Assembly: GCA_015143295.1 (NCBI GenBank)
Contig: CM026564.1
Location: 15,488,416-15,552,415, forward strand
Direction of reading: 5' to 3'
Length of the DNA stretch: 64,000 bases
DNA from: Tetracentron sinense
Lineage: Eukaryota; Streptophyta; Magnoliopsida; Trochodendrales; Trochodendraceae
The translations under genes and the position numbers were made by a program. Position 1 is the first letter of the stretch; each line of letters opens with the position of its first letter. Below, one piece after another: positions 27,170 to 38,286 of the stretch. The notes under the pieces were generated by a model, which was not told where the DNA came from, did no database searches, and saw only the letters and a program-made list of their open reading frames with translations.

Positions 27170-27410
27170 TATTTCAATAGATCCTAAGTGTTAGAGTTCG
27201 TATCGAGGGAATATGAAGCATGCCCGACGGCCTTAACCGACATCGTCCCACCATTTCAATAGAGGGAATATGAAGCATGTATTTCAATAGATCCTAAGTG
27301 TTAGAGTTATAGATCCCCTTTTTTTGTATCGAGGGAATATGAAGCATGTATTTCAATAGATCCTAAGTGTTAGAGTTATAGATCCCATTTTTTCTCGACT
27401 ATACGACGGC
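27170..27410 (+). repeat. Scrambled satellite patch with 69-bp direct duplication
   Basis: The phrase 'gggaatatgaagcatgtatt' starts at 27264 and 27333 (69 bp apart), each followed by 'gagttatagatccc' and a T-rich run. A partial third copy lies at about 27204. The sequence 'ttatagatccc' does not occur in ordinary monomers. The block is much shorter than a monomer and breaks the 179-bp phase, so it records a small local rearrangement. Confidence 0.75.
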
Positions 27411-29999
27411 CTAAACTGACATCATCCCACCATTTCCAAACCAAGGGTCGGATTTCGATACCAATACCTCTAACACATGTATTTCAAAGCATTCTAAGTG
27501 TTGGGTTTGGTTTCGAGCAAATCCGAGGCTGTATGCCCAATTTTGGGGCCGAGACGGCCGAAATCCATGTTTTCTCAACTATACTACGGCCTAAACCGAC
27601 ATCGTCTCACTATTTCCAAACCGGGGGCCAGATTTCCATCCTGTTTCTTCTAATGTGTGTATTTCATTACATCCTAAGTGCTGGGATTGGTTTCGAGCGA
27701 ATCCGAGGCTGTATGCCCGTTTTGGGTATCGAGACGGTCGGGATCCATGTTTCACTACTATACTACGGCCTCAACATACATCTTCCCACCAGTTCCAAAC
27801 TGAGGGCCGGATATTGATCATGTTTCTTCTAATGCGTATATTTCATTACATCCTAAGTGTTGGGATTGGTTTCGAGCGAATCCGAGGCCGTATGCCCGAT
27901 TTGGGCGCCGAGAAGGTCGAAATCCATGTTTCAGAAATAACTATGGCCTAAACATACATCGTCCCACCATTTCCAAACCGGAGGTCAGATTTTGATCCTG
28001 TTTCTTCTAATGCGTGTATTTCATTTCATCCTAAGTGCTGGGATTGGTTTCGTCCGAATCCGAAGCTTTATGCCCGACTTGGACACCGAGACGGTCGAAA
28101 TCCAAGTTTCACAACTATACTACAGCCTAAACCTGCATCGTCCCTCCATTTCCAAACCCGGGGTCGGATTTTAATCCCGCTTCTTCTAACACGTGTATTT
28201 CAATACATCCTAAGTGTTGATGGTGGTTGCGAGCGAATCCGAGGCTGTGTGCCCGTTTTGGGCACCGGGACAGTCGAAATGCATGTTTCACAACTATATT
28301 ATGGCGTAAACATACATCGTCCTACCATTTTGAAACCGGGGGCCGGATTTTTTTCCTATTTCTTATAGCACATGTATTTCAATACATCCTAAGTGTTGGA
28401 GTTCCTATCTATGTTTCACAATTATACTATGGCCTAATCCAACATCGTCCCATCATTTCCAAACTGGTGGCTGGATTTCGATCCTGTTTCTTCCAATACA
28501 TGTATTTCATTACATCCTATGAGTTGAGATTGGTTTCGAACGAAGTTGAGGCAGATTGCCGATTTGGGCACCGAGACGGTCAAAACCAATGTTTGAGTAC
28601 TATACTACGGCCTAAACATACATCGTCCCACCATTTCCAAACCGAGGGCCGGATATTGATCCTGTTTCTTCTACTCCATGTATTTTATTACATTCTAAGT
28701 GTTGGGATTGGTCTCGAGCGAATCCGAGGCCGTATGCCCGATTTGGACGCCGAGACGGTCAAAATCCATGTTTCACAATTATATTACGGCCTAAACCAAC
28801 ATCTTCCCACCATTTCCAAACCGGGGTCTGGATTTCGATCCCGTTTCTTCTAATGTGTGTATTTTAATACAACCAAAGTGTTGGGGTTGGTGTCGAGCGA
28901 ATCCGAGGCCGTATGCCCGATTTGGGCGCCGAGAAGTTCAAAATCCATGTTTCACAACTATACTACGGCCTAAACCTACAACGTCCCACCATTTCCAAAC
29001 CGGGGGCCAAATTTCGATCATGTTCCTTCTAATGCGTGAATTTCATTTCATCCTAAGTGCTGGGATTGGTTTCGAGCGAATCCGATGCTGTATGCCTGAG
29101 ATTGGCATCGAGACGGCCGAAATCCATGTTTCACAACTATACTACGGCCTAAACCTACATCGTCCCACCATTTCCAAACCGGGGGTCGGATTTTAATCCT
29201 GCTTCTTCTAACACATGTATTTCAATACATCCTAAGTATTGATGGTGGTTGCGAGCAAATTCGAGGCCGTTTGCCCGATTTAACCGCCGAGATGGCCGAA
29301 TGCATGTTTCACAACTATACTACAGCCTAAACCAACATCGTACCATCATTTCCAAACCAGGGGTTGGATTTTGATCCTGTTTCTTACAATGCGTGTATTT
29401 CGTTACATCCTAAGTGTTTGGATAGTTTCGAGCGAATCTGAGGCCATATGCCCGATTTGGGGGCCAAGACAGTCGAAATCCATGTATCACTACTATACTA
29501 CGGCCTAAACATACATCGCCCCTCCAATTCCAAACCGTGGGCCGGATATAGATCCTGTTTCTTCTAATCCATGTATTTCATTACATCCTAAGTGTTGGGA
29601 TTGGTTTCGAGCGAATCCGAGGCCGTATGCCTATTTGTGCGCCGAGAAGGTCGAAATCCATGTTTCACAACTATACTACGGCCAAAACCTACTTCATCCC
29701 ACCATTTCCAAACAGGGGGTCGGATTTTAATCCCGCTTCTTCTAACACGTGTATTTCAATACATCCTAAGTGTTGATGGTGGTTGCGAGCAAATTCGAGG
29801 CTGTTTGCCCGATTTTACCGCCGAGATGGCCGAATCCATGTTTCAAAACTATACTACAGCCTAAACCTATATCGTGCCAACATTTTCAAACCGGGGGTCG
29901 GATATTGATCCTGTTTCTTCTAATGCATGTATTTCATTACATTCTAAGTGTTGGGATTGGTTTCAGGCGAATCCGAGACCGTATGCCCGATTTGGGCGC

Positions 30000-31100
30000 C
30001 GAGAAGTTCGAAATTCCTGTTTCACAACTATACTACGGCCTAAACCTACATCGTCCCACCATTTCCAAACCGGGGGTCAGATTTCGATCCTGTTTCTTCT
30101 AATGCGTATATTTCATTTCATCCTAAGTGCTGGGATTGGTTTCGGGTGAATCCGATGATGTATGCCTGACTTAGGCACCGAGATGGCCGAAATCCAAGTT
30201 TCACAACTATACTACGGCCTAAACCCACATTGTCCCACCATTTCCAAACCGGGGGTCGGATTTTAATCCCGCTTCCTCCAACACGTGTATTTCAATACAT
30301 CCTAAGTGTTGATGGTGGTTGCGAGAAAATTCGAAGCCGTTTGCCCGAGTTAACAGCCGCGATGGCCGAATCCATGTTTCACAACTATACTACAGCCTAA
30401 ACCGACATCGTACCACCATTTCCAAACCGGGGGTCAGATTTTGATCCCGTTTCTTCTAATGCGTGTTTTTCATTACATCCTACGTGTTGGGATTGGGTTC
30501 GACCGAATCCTAGGCCGTATGCCCGATTTGGGCGCCGCGAAGGTCGAAATCCATGTTTCACAGCTATACTACGGCCCAAGCCTACATCGTCCCACCATTT
30601 CCATACTGGGGGTCAGATTTCGATCCTGTTTCTTCTAATGCGTGTATTTCATTACATCCTAAGTGCTGGGATTGGTTTCGAGTGAATCCGAGGCTGTAAG
30701 CCCGTTTTGGGTACCGAGACGGTCGAAATCCATGTTTCACTATTATAATATGGCCTAAACATACATCATCCCACCATTTCCAAACCGAGGGCCGGATATT
30801 GATCCTGTTTCATCTAGTGCATGTATTTCATTACATCCTAATTTTTGGGATTGGTTTCGAGCGAATCCGAGGCCGTATGCCCGATGAGGGCGTCGAGAAG
30901 TTCGAAATCCATGTTTCACAACTATAATACGGCCTAAACCAACATCGTCCCACCAATTCATAACTGGGCGCCAGATTTCGATCCTGTTTCTTCTAATGCA
31001 TGTATTTCATTACATCCTAAGTGTTGGGATTGGTTTCGAGCGAATTCGAGGCCGTATGCCCGATGAGGGCGCCGAGAAGGTCGAAATCGATATTTCACAA
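30000..31100 (+). repeat. Satellite block duplicated at 34450-35550
   Basis: A run of monomers here matches the run at about 34450-35550 in order, with an offset of 4441 bp measured at 30441/34882. Private variants are shared, including 'gaatccgatgatgtatgcc' and 'gagttaacagccgcgatgg'. The offset is not an exact multiple of 179 because partial-monomer deletions lie between the copies. Confidence 0.65.
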
Positions 31101-33088
31101 CTATACTACGGCCTAAGCCTACATCGTCCCACCATTTCCAAACAGGGGGCCAGATTTCGATCATGTTTCTTCAAATGCGTGTATTTCATTACATCCTAAG
31201 TGTTGGGATTTGTTTTGGGCGCTGAGAAGGTCGAAATCCATGTTTCACAACTATACTACGGCCTAAGCCTACATCGTCACACCATTTCCAAACCGGGGTC
31301 CAGATTTCGATTTTGTTTCTTCTAATGCATGTATTTCATTACATCCTAAGTATTGGGATTGGTTTCGAGGGATTCCGAGGCCGTATGCCCGATTTGAGTG
31401 CCGAGAAGGTCGAAATCCAAGTTTCACAACTATACTACGGCCTAACCTTACATCGTCCCACCATTTCCAAACCGGGGGCCAGATTTCGATCCTGTTTCTT
31501 CTAATGCATGTATTTCATTTCATCCTAAGTGCTGAGATTTGTTTCGGGTGAATCCGATGATGTATGCCAGACTTGGGCACCGAGACGGCCGAAATCCAAG
31601 TTTCACAACTATACTACGGCCTAAACCAACATTGTCCCGCCATTTCCAAACCAGGGGTCGGATTTAATCCCGCTCCTTCTAACACGTGTATTTCAATACA
31701 TCCTAAGTGGTGATGGTGGTTGTGAGCAAATTCGAGGCCGTTTGCCTGATTTAACCGCCGAGATGGCCGAATCCCTGTTTCACAACTATACAACGGCCTA
31801 AACCTACATCGTGCCACCATTTCAAAACCGGGGGTCGGATTTCGATCTTGTTTCTTCTAACGTGTGTATTTCAATACATCCTAAGTGTTGGAGTTGGATG
31901 CGAGCGAATCTGAGGCCGTATGCCTCATATGGCCACCGAGATGGCCGAAATCCAAGTTTCACAACTATACATCAACTTAAATATACATCGTCCCACCATT
32001 TCCAAACCGGTGGTCGGATTTTGATCTCATTTCTTCTATTGTGTGTATTTCAATACATCCTAAGTTTTGGGGCTGGTTTCGAGCGAATCCAAGGCCGTGT
32101 GCCTGATTTGGGCGCTGAGACGGTCAAAATCCATGTTTCACAACTATACTACAGCGTAAATCTACATCATCCCACCATTTTCAAATCGAGGATCAGATTT
32201 CGATCCTATTGCTTCTAACCCATGTATTTCAATACATCGTAAGTGTTGGAGATGGTTTCGAGCGAAGCCGACGCCGTATTCTCAATTTGAACGCCGTGAC
32301 GGCCAAAATCCATGTTTCTCAACTATACTCCGGCCTAAACATACATCGTCCCACCATCTCCACAGCGGGCATCAGAATTCGACCCCATTTCTTTCAACGA
32401 ATGTATTTCAATGCATCCTAAGTGTGGGGTTCGGTTTCATACAAATCTGAGACCGCATCCCCGATTTGGATAACGAGACCGCCGTAATCCATGTTTCATA
32501 ACTTACTACGGCCTAAACCTACATCGTCCCACCATTTCAAAACCGGGAGTCAAATTTTGATCCCTATTCTTCTAATGCGTTTATTTCAGTACATCCTAAG
32601 TGTTGGGATTGGTTTCGTGCGAATCCAAGGCCGTATGCCCAATTTGGGCAACAAGACGGTCGAAATCCATGTTTTCTCAACTATACTACGGCCTAAACCG
32701 ACATCGTCCCACCTTTTCCAAACCAGGGTCTGGATTTCGATACCAATACTTCTAACACATGTATTTCAATGCATGGTAAGTGTTGGGGTTGGTTTTGAGC
32801 GAATCCGAGGCCGTATGCCCGATTTGGGCGCCGAGAAGGTCGAAATCCATGTTTCACGACTATACTACGGCCTAAACCTACATCGTCCCACCATTTTCAA
32901 ACCGGGGGCCAGATTTCGATCCTGTTCCTTCTAATGCATGAATTTTAATTCCACCTAAGTGCTGGGATTGGTTTCGAGCGAATCCGATGCTGTATGCCCG
33001 ACTTGGGCACCGAGACGGCCGAAATCCATGTTTTACAACTATACTACGACCTAAACCTACATCGTCCCACCATTTCCAAACCAGGGGT

Positions 33089-34520
33089 CGGATTTTAATC
33101 CCGGTTCATCTAACAGATGTATTTCAATACATCCTAAGTGTTGATGGTGGTTCCGAGCAAATTCGAGGCCGTTTGCCCGATTTAACCGTCGAGATGGCTG
33201 AATCCATGTTTCACAACTATACTACAGCCTAAACCTACATCGTGCCACCATTTCCAAACCGGGGTTCGGATTTTGATCCCCTTTTTTCTAATCCGTCTAT
33301 TTCATTACATCCTAAGTGTTTGGATTGCTCTCGAGTAAATCTGAGCCCATATGCCCGATTTGGGATCCGAGACGGTCGAAATCCATGTATCACTACTATA
33401 CTACGCCCTAAACATACATCGTCCCACCATTTCCAAACCGAGGGCCGGATATTGATCCTGTTTCTTCTAATGCATGTTTTTCATTACATTCTAAGTGTTG
33501 GGATTGGTTTCAGGCGAATCCGAGGCCGTATGCCCGATTTGGGGGCCGAGAAGGTCGAAATCCATGTTTCACAACAATACTACGGCCTAAACCTACATCG
33601 TCCCACTATTTCCAAACCGGGGTCCAGATTTCGATCCGGTTTCTTCTAATGCGTGTATTTCATTACATCCTAAGTGTTGGGATTGGTTTCGAGCGAATCC
33701 GAGGCCATATGCCCGATTTGGGAGCCGAGAAGTTCGAAATCCATGTTTCACAACTATACTACGGCCTAAACCTACATCATCCCACCATATCCAAACCGGG
33801 GGTCGGATTTTAATCCCACTTCATCTAACAGATGTATTTCAATACATCCTAAGTGTTGATGGTAGTTCCGAGCAAATTCGAGGCCGTTTGCCCGATTTAA
33901 CCGCCGAGATGGCCGAATCCATGTTTCACAACTATACTACCGCCTAAACCTACATCGTGCCACCATTTCCAAACCGGGGGTCCGATTTTGATCCCGTTTT
34001 TTCTAATGCGTGTATTTCATTACATCCTAAGTGTTTGGATTGGTCTCGAGCGAATCTGAGGCCATATGCCCGATTTGGGCACCGATACGATCGAAATCCA
34101 TGTATCACTACTATACTACGGCCTAAACATACATCGTCCCACCATTTCCAAACCGAGGGCCGGATATCGATCCTGTTTCTTCTAATGCATGTATTTCATT
34201 ACATTCTAAGTGTTGGGATTGGTTTCAGGTGAATCTGAGGCCGTATGCCCAATTTGGGCGCCGAGAAGGTCGAAATCCATGTTTCACAACAATACTACGG
34301 CCTAACCCTACATCGTCCCACCATTTCCAAACCGGGGGCCAGATTTCGATCTGGTTTCTTCTAATGCGTGTATTTCATTACATCCTAAGTGTTGGGATTG
34401 GTTTCGAGCGAATCCGAGGCCATATGCCCGATTTGGGAGCCGAGAAGTTCGAAATCCATGTTTCACAACTATACTACGGCCTAAAACTACAACGTCCCAC
34501 CATTTCCAAACCGGGGGCCA
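33089..34520 (+). repeat. Tandem duplication of a 4-monomer unit (715 bp)
   Basis: The phrase 'ttcatctaacagatgtattt' occurs at 33104 and 33819, about 715 bp apart, and the following four monomers match in order. Shared private variants include 'gtggttccgagcaaattcg' (or 'gtagttccg') and 'tccatgtatcactactatac'. Confidence 0.7.
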
Positions 34521-35732
34521 AATTTCGATCATGTTCCTTCTAATGCGTGAATTTCATTTCATCCTAAGTGCTGGGATTGGTTTCGGGCGAATCCGATGAT
34601 GTATGCCTGACTTAGGCACCGAGACGGCCGAAATCCAAGTTTCACAACTATACTACGGCCTAAACCCACATTGTCCCACCATTTCCAAACCGGGGGTCAG
34701 ATTTTAATCCCGCTTCTTCTAACACGTGTATTTCAATACATCCTAAGTGTTGATGGTGGTTGCGAGAGAATTCGAGGCCATTTGCCTGAGTTAACAGCCG
34801 CGATGGCCGAATCCATGTTTCACAACTATACTACAGCCTAAACCGACATCGTACCACCATTTCCAAACCGGGGGTCAGATTTTGATCCCGTTTCTTCTAA
34901 TGTGTGTTTTTCATTACATCCTAAGTGTTGGGATTGGTTTCGATCGAATCCGAGGCCGTATGCCCGATTTGGGCGCCGAGAAGGTCGAAATCCATGTTTC
35001 ACAGCTATACTACGGCCTAAGCCTACATCGTCCCACCATTTCCAAACTGGGGGTCAGATTTCGATCCTGTTTCTTCTAATGCGTGTATTTCATTACATCC
35101 AAAGTGTTGGGATTGGTTTCGAGCGAATCCGAGGCTGTAAGCCCGTTTTGGGTACCGAGACGGTCGAAATCAATGTTTCACTACTATAATACGGCCTAAA
35201 CATACATCATCCCACCATTTCCAAACCGAGTGCCGGATATTGATCCTGTTTCATCTAGTGCATGTAGTTCATTACATCCTAATTTTTGGGATTGGTTTCG
35301 AGCGAATCCGAGGCCGTATGCCCGATTAGTGCGCCAAGAAGGTCGAAATCCGTGTTTCACAACTATACTACTGCCTAAACCTACATCATCCCACCGTTTC
35401 CAAACCGAGGGCCGGATTTTGATCCTGTTTCTTCTAATGCGTGTATTTCATTACATCCAAAGTGTTGGGATTGGTTTCGAGCGAATCCGAGGCCGTATTT
35501 CCGATTTGGGCGCCGAGAAAGTCGAAATCCATGTTTCACAACTATACTACGGCCTAAGCCTACATCGTCCCACCATTTCCAAACCGGGGGTCTGATTTCA
35601 ATCCTGTTTCTTCTAATACGTGTATTTCATTACATCCTAAGTGCTGGGTTTGGTTTCGAGGCGAATCCCCGCCCAAATGCCCGTTTTGGGCGCCGAGACG
35701 GTCGGAATCCATGTTTCACAATTATACTACGT

Positions 35733-35745
35733 CCTAAACCTACAT
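35733..35745. repeat. Target-site duplication of LINE 1, left
   Basis: CCTAAACCTACAT, 13 bp, is repeated at 41305-41317. It lies directly beside the poly(T) run, as expected for target-primed reverse transcription of a minus-strand LINE. The last T is shared with the T run, so the length is uncertain by one base. Confidence 0.9.
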
Positions 35746-35766
35746 TTTTTTTGGGGGAAGGAAAGC

Positions 35767-35783
35767 GGGGTTAGGCAGACCCC
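35767..35783 (-). other. LINE 1 3'-end hairpin
   Basis: GGGGT (35767-35771) and ACCCC (35779-35783) can pair around a 7-base loop, about 15 bp inside the poly(A) end of the element. The same stem occurs at the same place in LINE 2 (46262-46278), with one difference in the loop. Conserved 3' stem-loops are known for some plant L1-clade LINEs and are thought to be recognised by the reverse transcriptase; that role here is inferred. Confidence 0.65.
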
Positions 35784-35817
35784 AACCAGAATGGAATAAA
35801 TATATAAGGGAAAGCAA

Positions 35818-36960
35818 TTACATTCGCATATAACTATGACCCATAGAGTCCATAGCAACAAGATGAGATAATCCCATTGGAAACACCGAAGGAACTAAAG
35901 ATATTTCCCCCAAGGAGGGACAAAATTTAGATAGGAAGTCTGCAGCTTTGTTTGCTTCTCGCGGAGTGTGGCTAATATCCCAAGCATCGAAGTGCTGAAG
36001 CATCCTACCTATATCAGCAAGGATAAAGGAGCATTCCCAAGGCCAGACACATTTCCTTTGTACACACTTAACAGCCCAGGTGGAGTCGGATTCAATGCAG
36101 ATATGCTGAATACCTAATCTGCGAGCAACCTCAAGGCCACGTCGAATAGCATATAGCTCGATGTAGATAACAGTTTGTTCTGGGCACCCACCGGCTAACG
36201 CATATATTGCACTTCCCATGGCGTCCCGAAGGATACAACCATAGTCACTATGCCCCTGTTTTGCTGATCCATCAGTATTCAATTTAAGGTGACCATCCCT
36301 TGGTGGGACCCAAGAGACCCAACGAGCATAAGCCAAGGTCCAGTAGGCCTGGATACCAAAGGAAGCAATATTATCTCTGTTATCTGCATTATCTTCAACA
36401 GCTAGCTTGTCCATACTAAGCCGAATCACCACATCATCAATGATTTTCCTATGAACCACATTAGAAGGCCGGTACTCATTGCGAAATGTCCTGTTATTCC
36501 TCTCAATCCAAACATGATAGATGAACGCACAAAAAACAGTTTTGCGAATGAGCCCTTTGATATGGGTCACTTTACAATATCTGGTCAAAGAACGGATCAT
36601 ATCATTCCAATCAAGGAACTGGCGAACAGGCAACTGGATGCGTTTAATAATTTGAGCCCAGATTACTGAAGTAAAAGGGCAAGAGACAAAGGGATGGTCA
36701 TGGCTTTCAGGAGCTGAGCGGCATAGGATGCATTGGGCATCACCAACAATCCCCAACCGAAATAGCCTGTCCTTAGTGGATAGGGCATGGCGAATAGCCA
36801 TCCAAGTAATCATCGAATGTTTAGGAATTGCATGGGAATGCCATAGGAGGTTAGCCCAGCGAACATTGATATTAGAAGACCTGATGTGATTCCAAGCCGA
36901 TTTTAAAGAGAAATTACCATTAGAGGGTTGTGAGGGCAAATCAGCTACTTCTTCTGGGAG
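35818..36960 (-). pseudogene. LINE 1 ORF2 C-terminal part: zf-RVT and RNase H
   Basis: Carboxy-terminal segment of a plant L1 ORF2, open to a stop at 35818-35820. Reading on the minus strand, 'FSLKSAW' starts the zf-RVT region, with a C-x2-C ... H ... C pattern ('CILCRSAPESHDHPFVSC'). It is followed by 'WIERNNRTF' and an RNase H domain. RNase H acidic residues are visible: D in 'LNTDGS' (codon 36271-36273), E in 'IELYAI', D in 'IESDS' and D in 'ANKAADFLSK'. RNase H in ORF2 is a feature of many plant L1 elements. The open frame continues past 36960 to 37059, but those codons are antisense of the inverted ORF1 part and do not belong to the protein. It is the missing tail of the ORF2 on the plus strand at 38287-41304. 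It is not a stand-alone gene. Confidence 0.9.
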
Positions 36961-38254
36961 TACTGCGTGGAGGAACCTTTTTGGACGCTCCTCCAAACCT
37001 GTTGCTGGTACAACTCTTGAATATACCAAGCCGGATATTCGAGATGGTAAACTGTTCATTCAACGGTCTACAGTGGAACTTGATCAAGACTCTGCTCCGT
37101 GGAATAATACCTTGGTGGGGTTTTTTCTCGGGCCGAAACCATCTTATTTTGTCGTTAAAAATACAGTCGCCAGGTTGTGGAAATTGAAAGGTGAAGTGGA
37201 GGTTATTGGCCTTGAATCTGGCTTCTACCTGTTCAAGCTCAGCTGTCCGGAAGACAAAGGTGTGATTCTAGAGGGTGGCCCGTGGAGAATACGTCAAACC
37301 ATGTTGGTGCTTCGCGAATGGAATAGAAGTATCAAACTAGACAAGGTTGAATTTTCTGGCATTCCTATATGGGTAAAAATCTTCAACCTTCCGCTATTTA
37401 TGTGGAACTCCCAATATCTTGGTTTCATTGGAAGCTTGATAGGCAAACCACTAACTACGGACCAACCAACTCTGGCGCTCAAGAGACTTAACTATGCGAG
37501 AATCTCCATAGAGGTAACCGCGGAGCAGGAGCTTCCTGACAAACTTACCATCTCCGTAAATGGTAACGAAGACTATGAACTTATAGTGGAATACGATTGG
37601 AAACCCCCGAGATGTGCCAAATGCTGTACTTTCGGGCACCTAACGACTAAATGTTGCTCTATGCCAGAGGGGAAGCCAAGAGGCCCTGAGGACAAACACA
37701 ATACCAGAGTGGAGACAAGCCGTAGGGGGCGTAGTAGAAGTCGGAAGAGGCCATCCAAGTCTTGGTGGGAATTGACGAGACCATCCTCTACTGAAATTGG
37801 GGAACCCAGTAGGAGAGTCTCTCCTATCAGTCGGGATAATTCTGTTATGTCTCGTCCTGATCATGGACTTGACCCTACACTTGTGGACGTATCTGAACAA
37901 GCTTGGGAGGTAGTGACTAGCAAACGTGATAAGCAACATACCGTAATCCAGCCACCCGTGCCTGTCGCGATAAACAGTCCTAACAAATTCTCTATTTTGG
38001 ATGAGGCAATAGGGTTGTCTACTTGTAGGGTGTTGGAGGATGCTAGTGAGCATGATGAGGAGCTGCCAGTAGTTGTGCCTCCTTCCTCTACACCGGCAGC
38101 CCCTCCAAAGTATGCTGCGGGAATTGCTAAAGCCATGGAACAACACTCACTCAAAGGGAAATTGCTGATGACTGGGCTGAAACCTCAACGTATTGATAAG
38201 GAGACATCTAGACCTCGCACTGATAAAGGCGGGGGGCTTAAACATCGACAATAG
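36961..38254 (+). pseudogene. LINE 1 ORF1, N-terminally truncated (DUF4283-like, zinc knuckle)
   Basis: Nucleic-acid-binding ORF1 of a plant L1 LINE. The frame is open from the inversion junction ('AWRNLFGRSS', from 36965) without a start codon, so the original N-terminus is missing. A GTG at 37073 is just an internal valine. A DUF4283-like core contains 'GGPWRIRQTMLVLREW' and 'IPIWVKIFNLP'. A CCHC zinc knuckle, C-x2-C-x4-H-x4-C ('CAKCCTFGHLTTKC'), lies at 37613-37654. A basic Arg/Ser-rich stretch ('RRGRSRSRKRPSK') follows, then a low-complexity acidic/proline tail. The stop is at 38252-38254, 32 bp before the first ORF2 ATG. In an active LINE this protein would coat the RNA and help target-primed reverse transcription. 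Confidence 0.85.
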
Positions 38255-38286
38255 CGGTGTTAGTTCTTGGGGTGGTGGTCGGAAAT

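Larger units (their letters stand above)
11792..35745 (+). repeat. ~179-bp satellite array, segment 2
   Basis: Continuous head-to-tail satellite between the solo LTR and the first LINE. Same monomer and orientation as segment 1. The 216-bp long variant is present up to about 24.4 kb and is not seen afterwards. Trimer organisation is clear at 20.3-21.5 and 22.45-23.75 kb. Small irregularities include deletions near 19635 (about 47 bp), 21220, 28400 (about 70 bp) and 31210, and a scrambled patch at 27170-27410. No gene is supported in this stretch; the open frames follow the repeat. Confidence 0.97.

Noticed and set aside
127-35640. Dozens of open frames of 60-215 codons as genes or a protein family
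   Set aside because: They repeat the same satellite translated in three frames, start and stop at fixed monomer positions, and switch frame from monomer to monomer. No frame is preferred.
35818-37059. A 413-codon minus-strand gene for an RNase H protein
   Set aside because: Its last part in the LINE sense is the tail of ORF2, and the first about 33 codons are antisense to the inverted ORF1. It is a product of the inversion.
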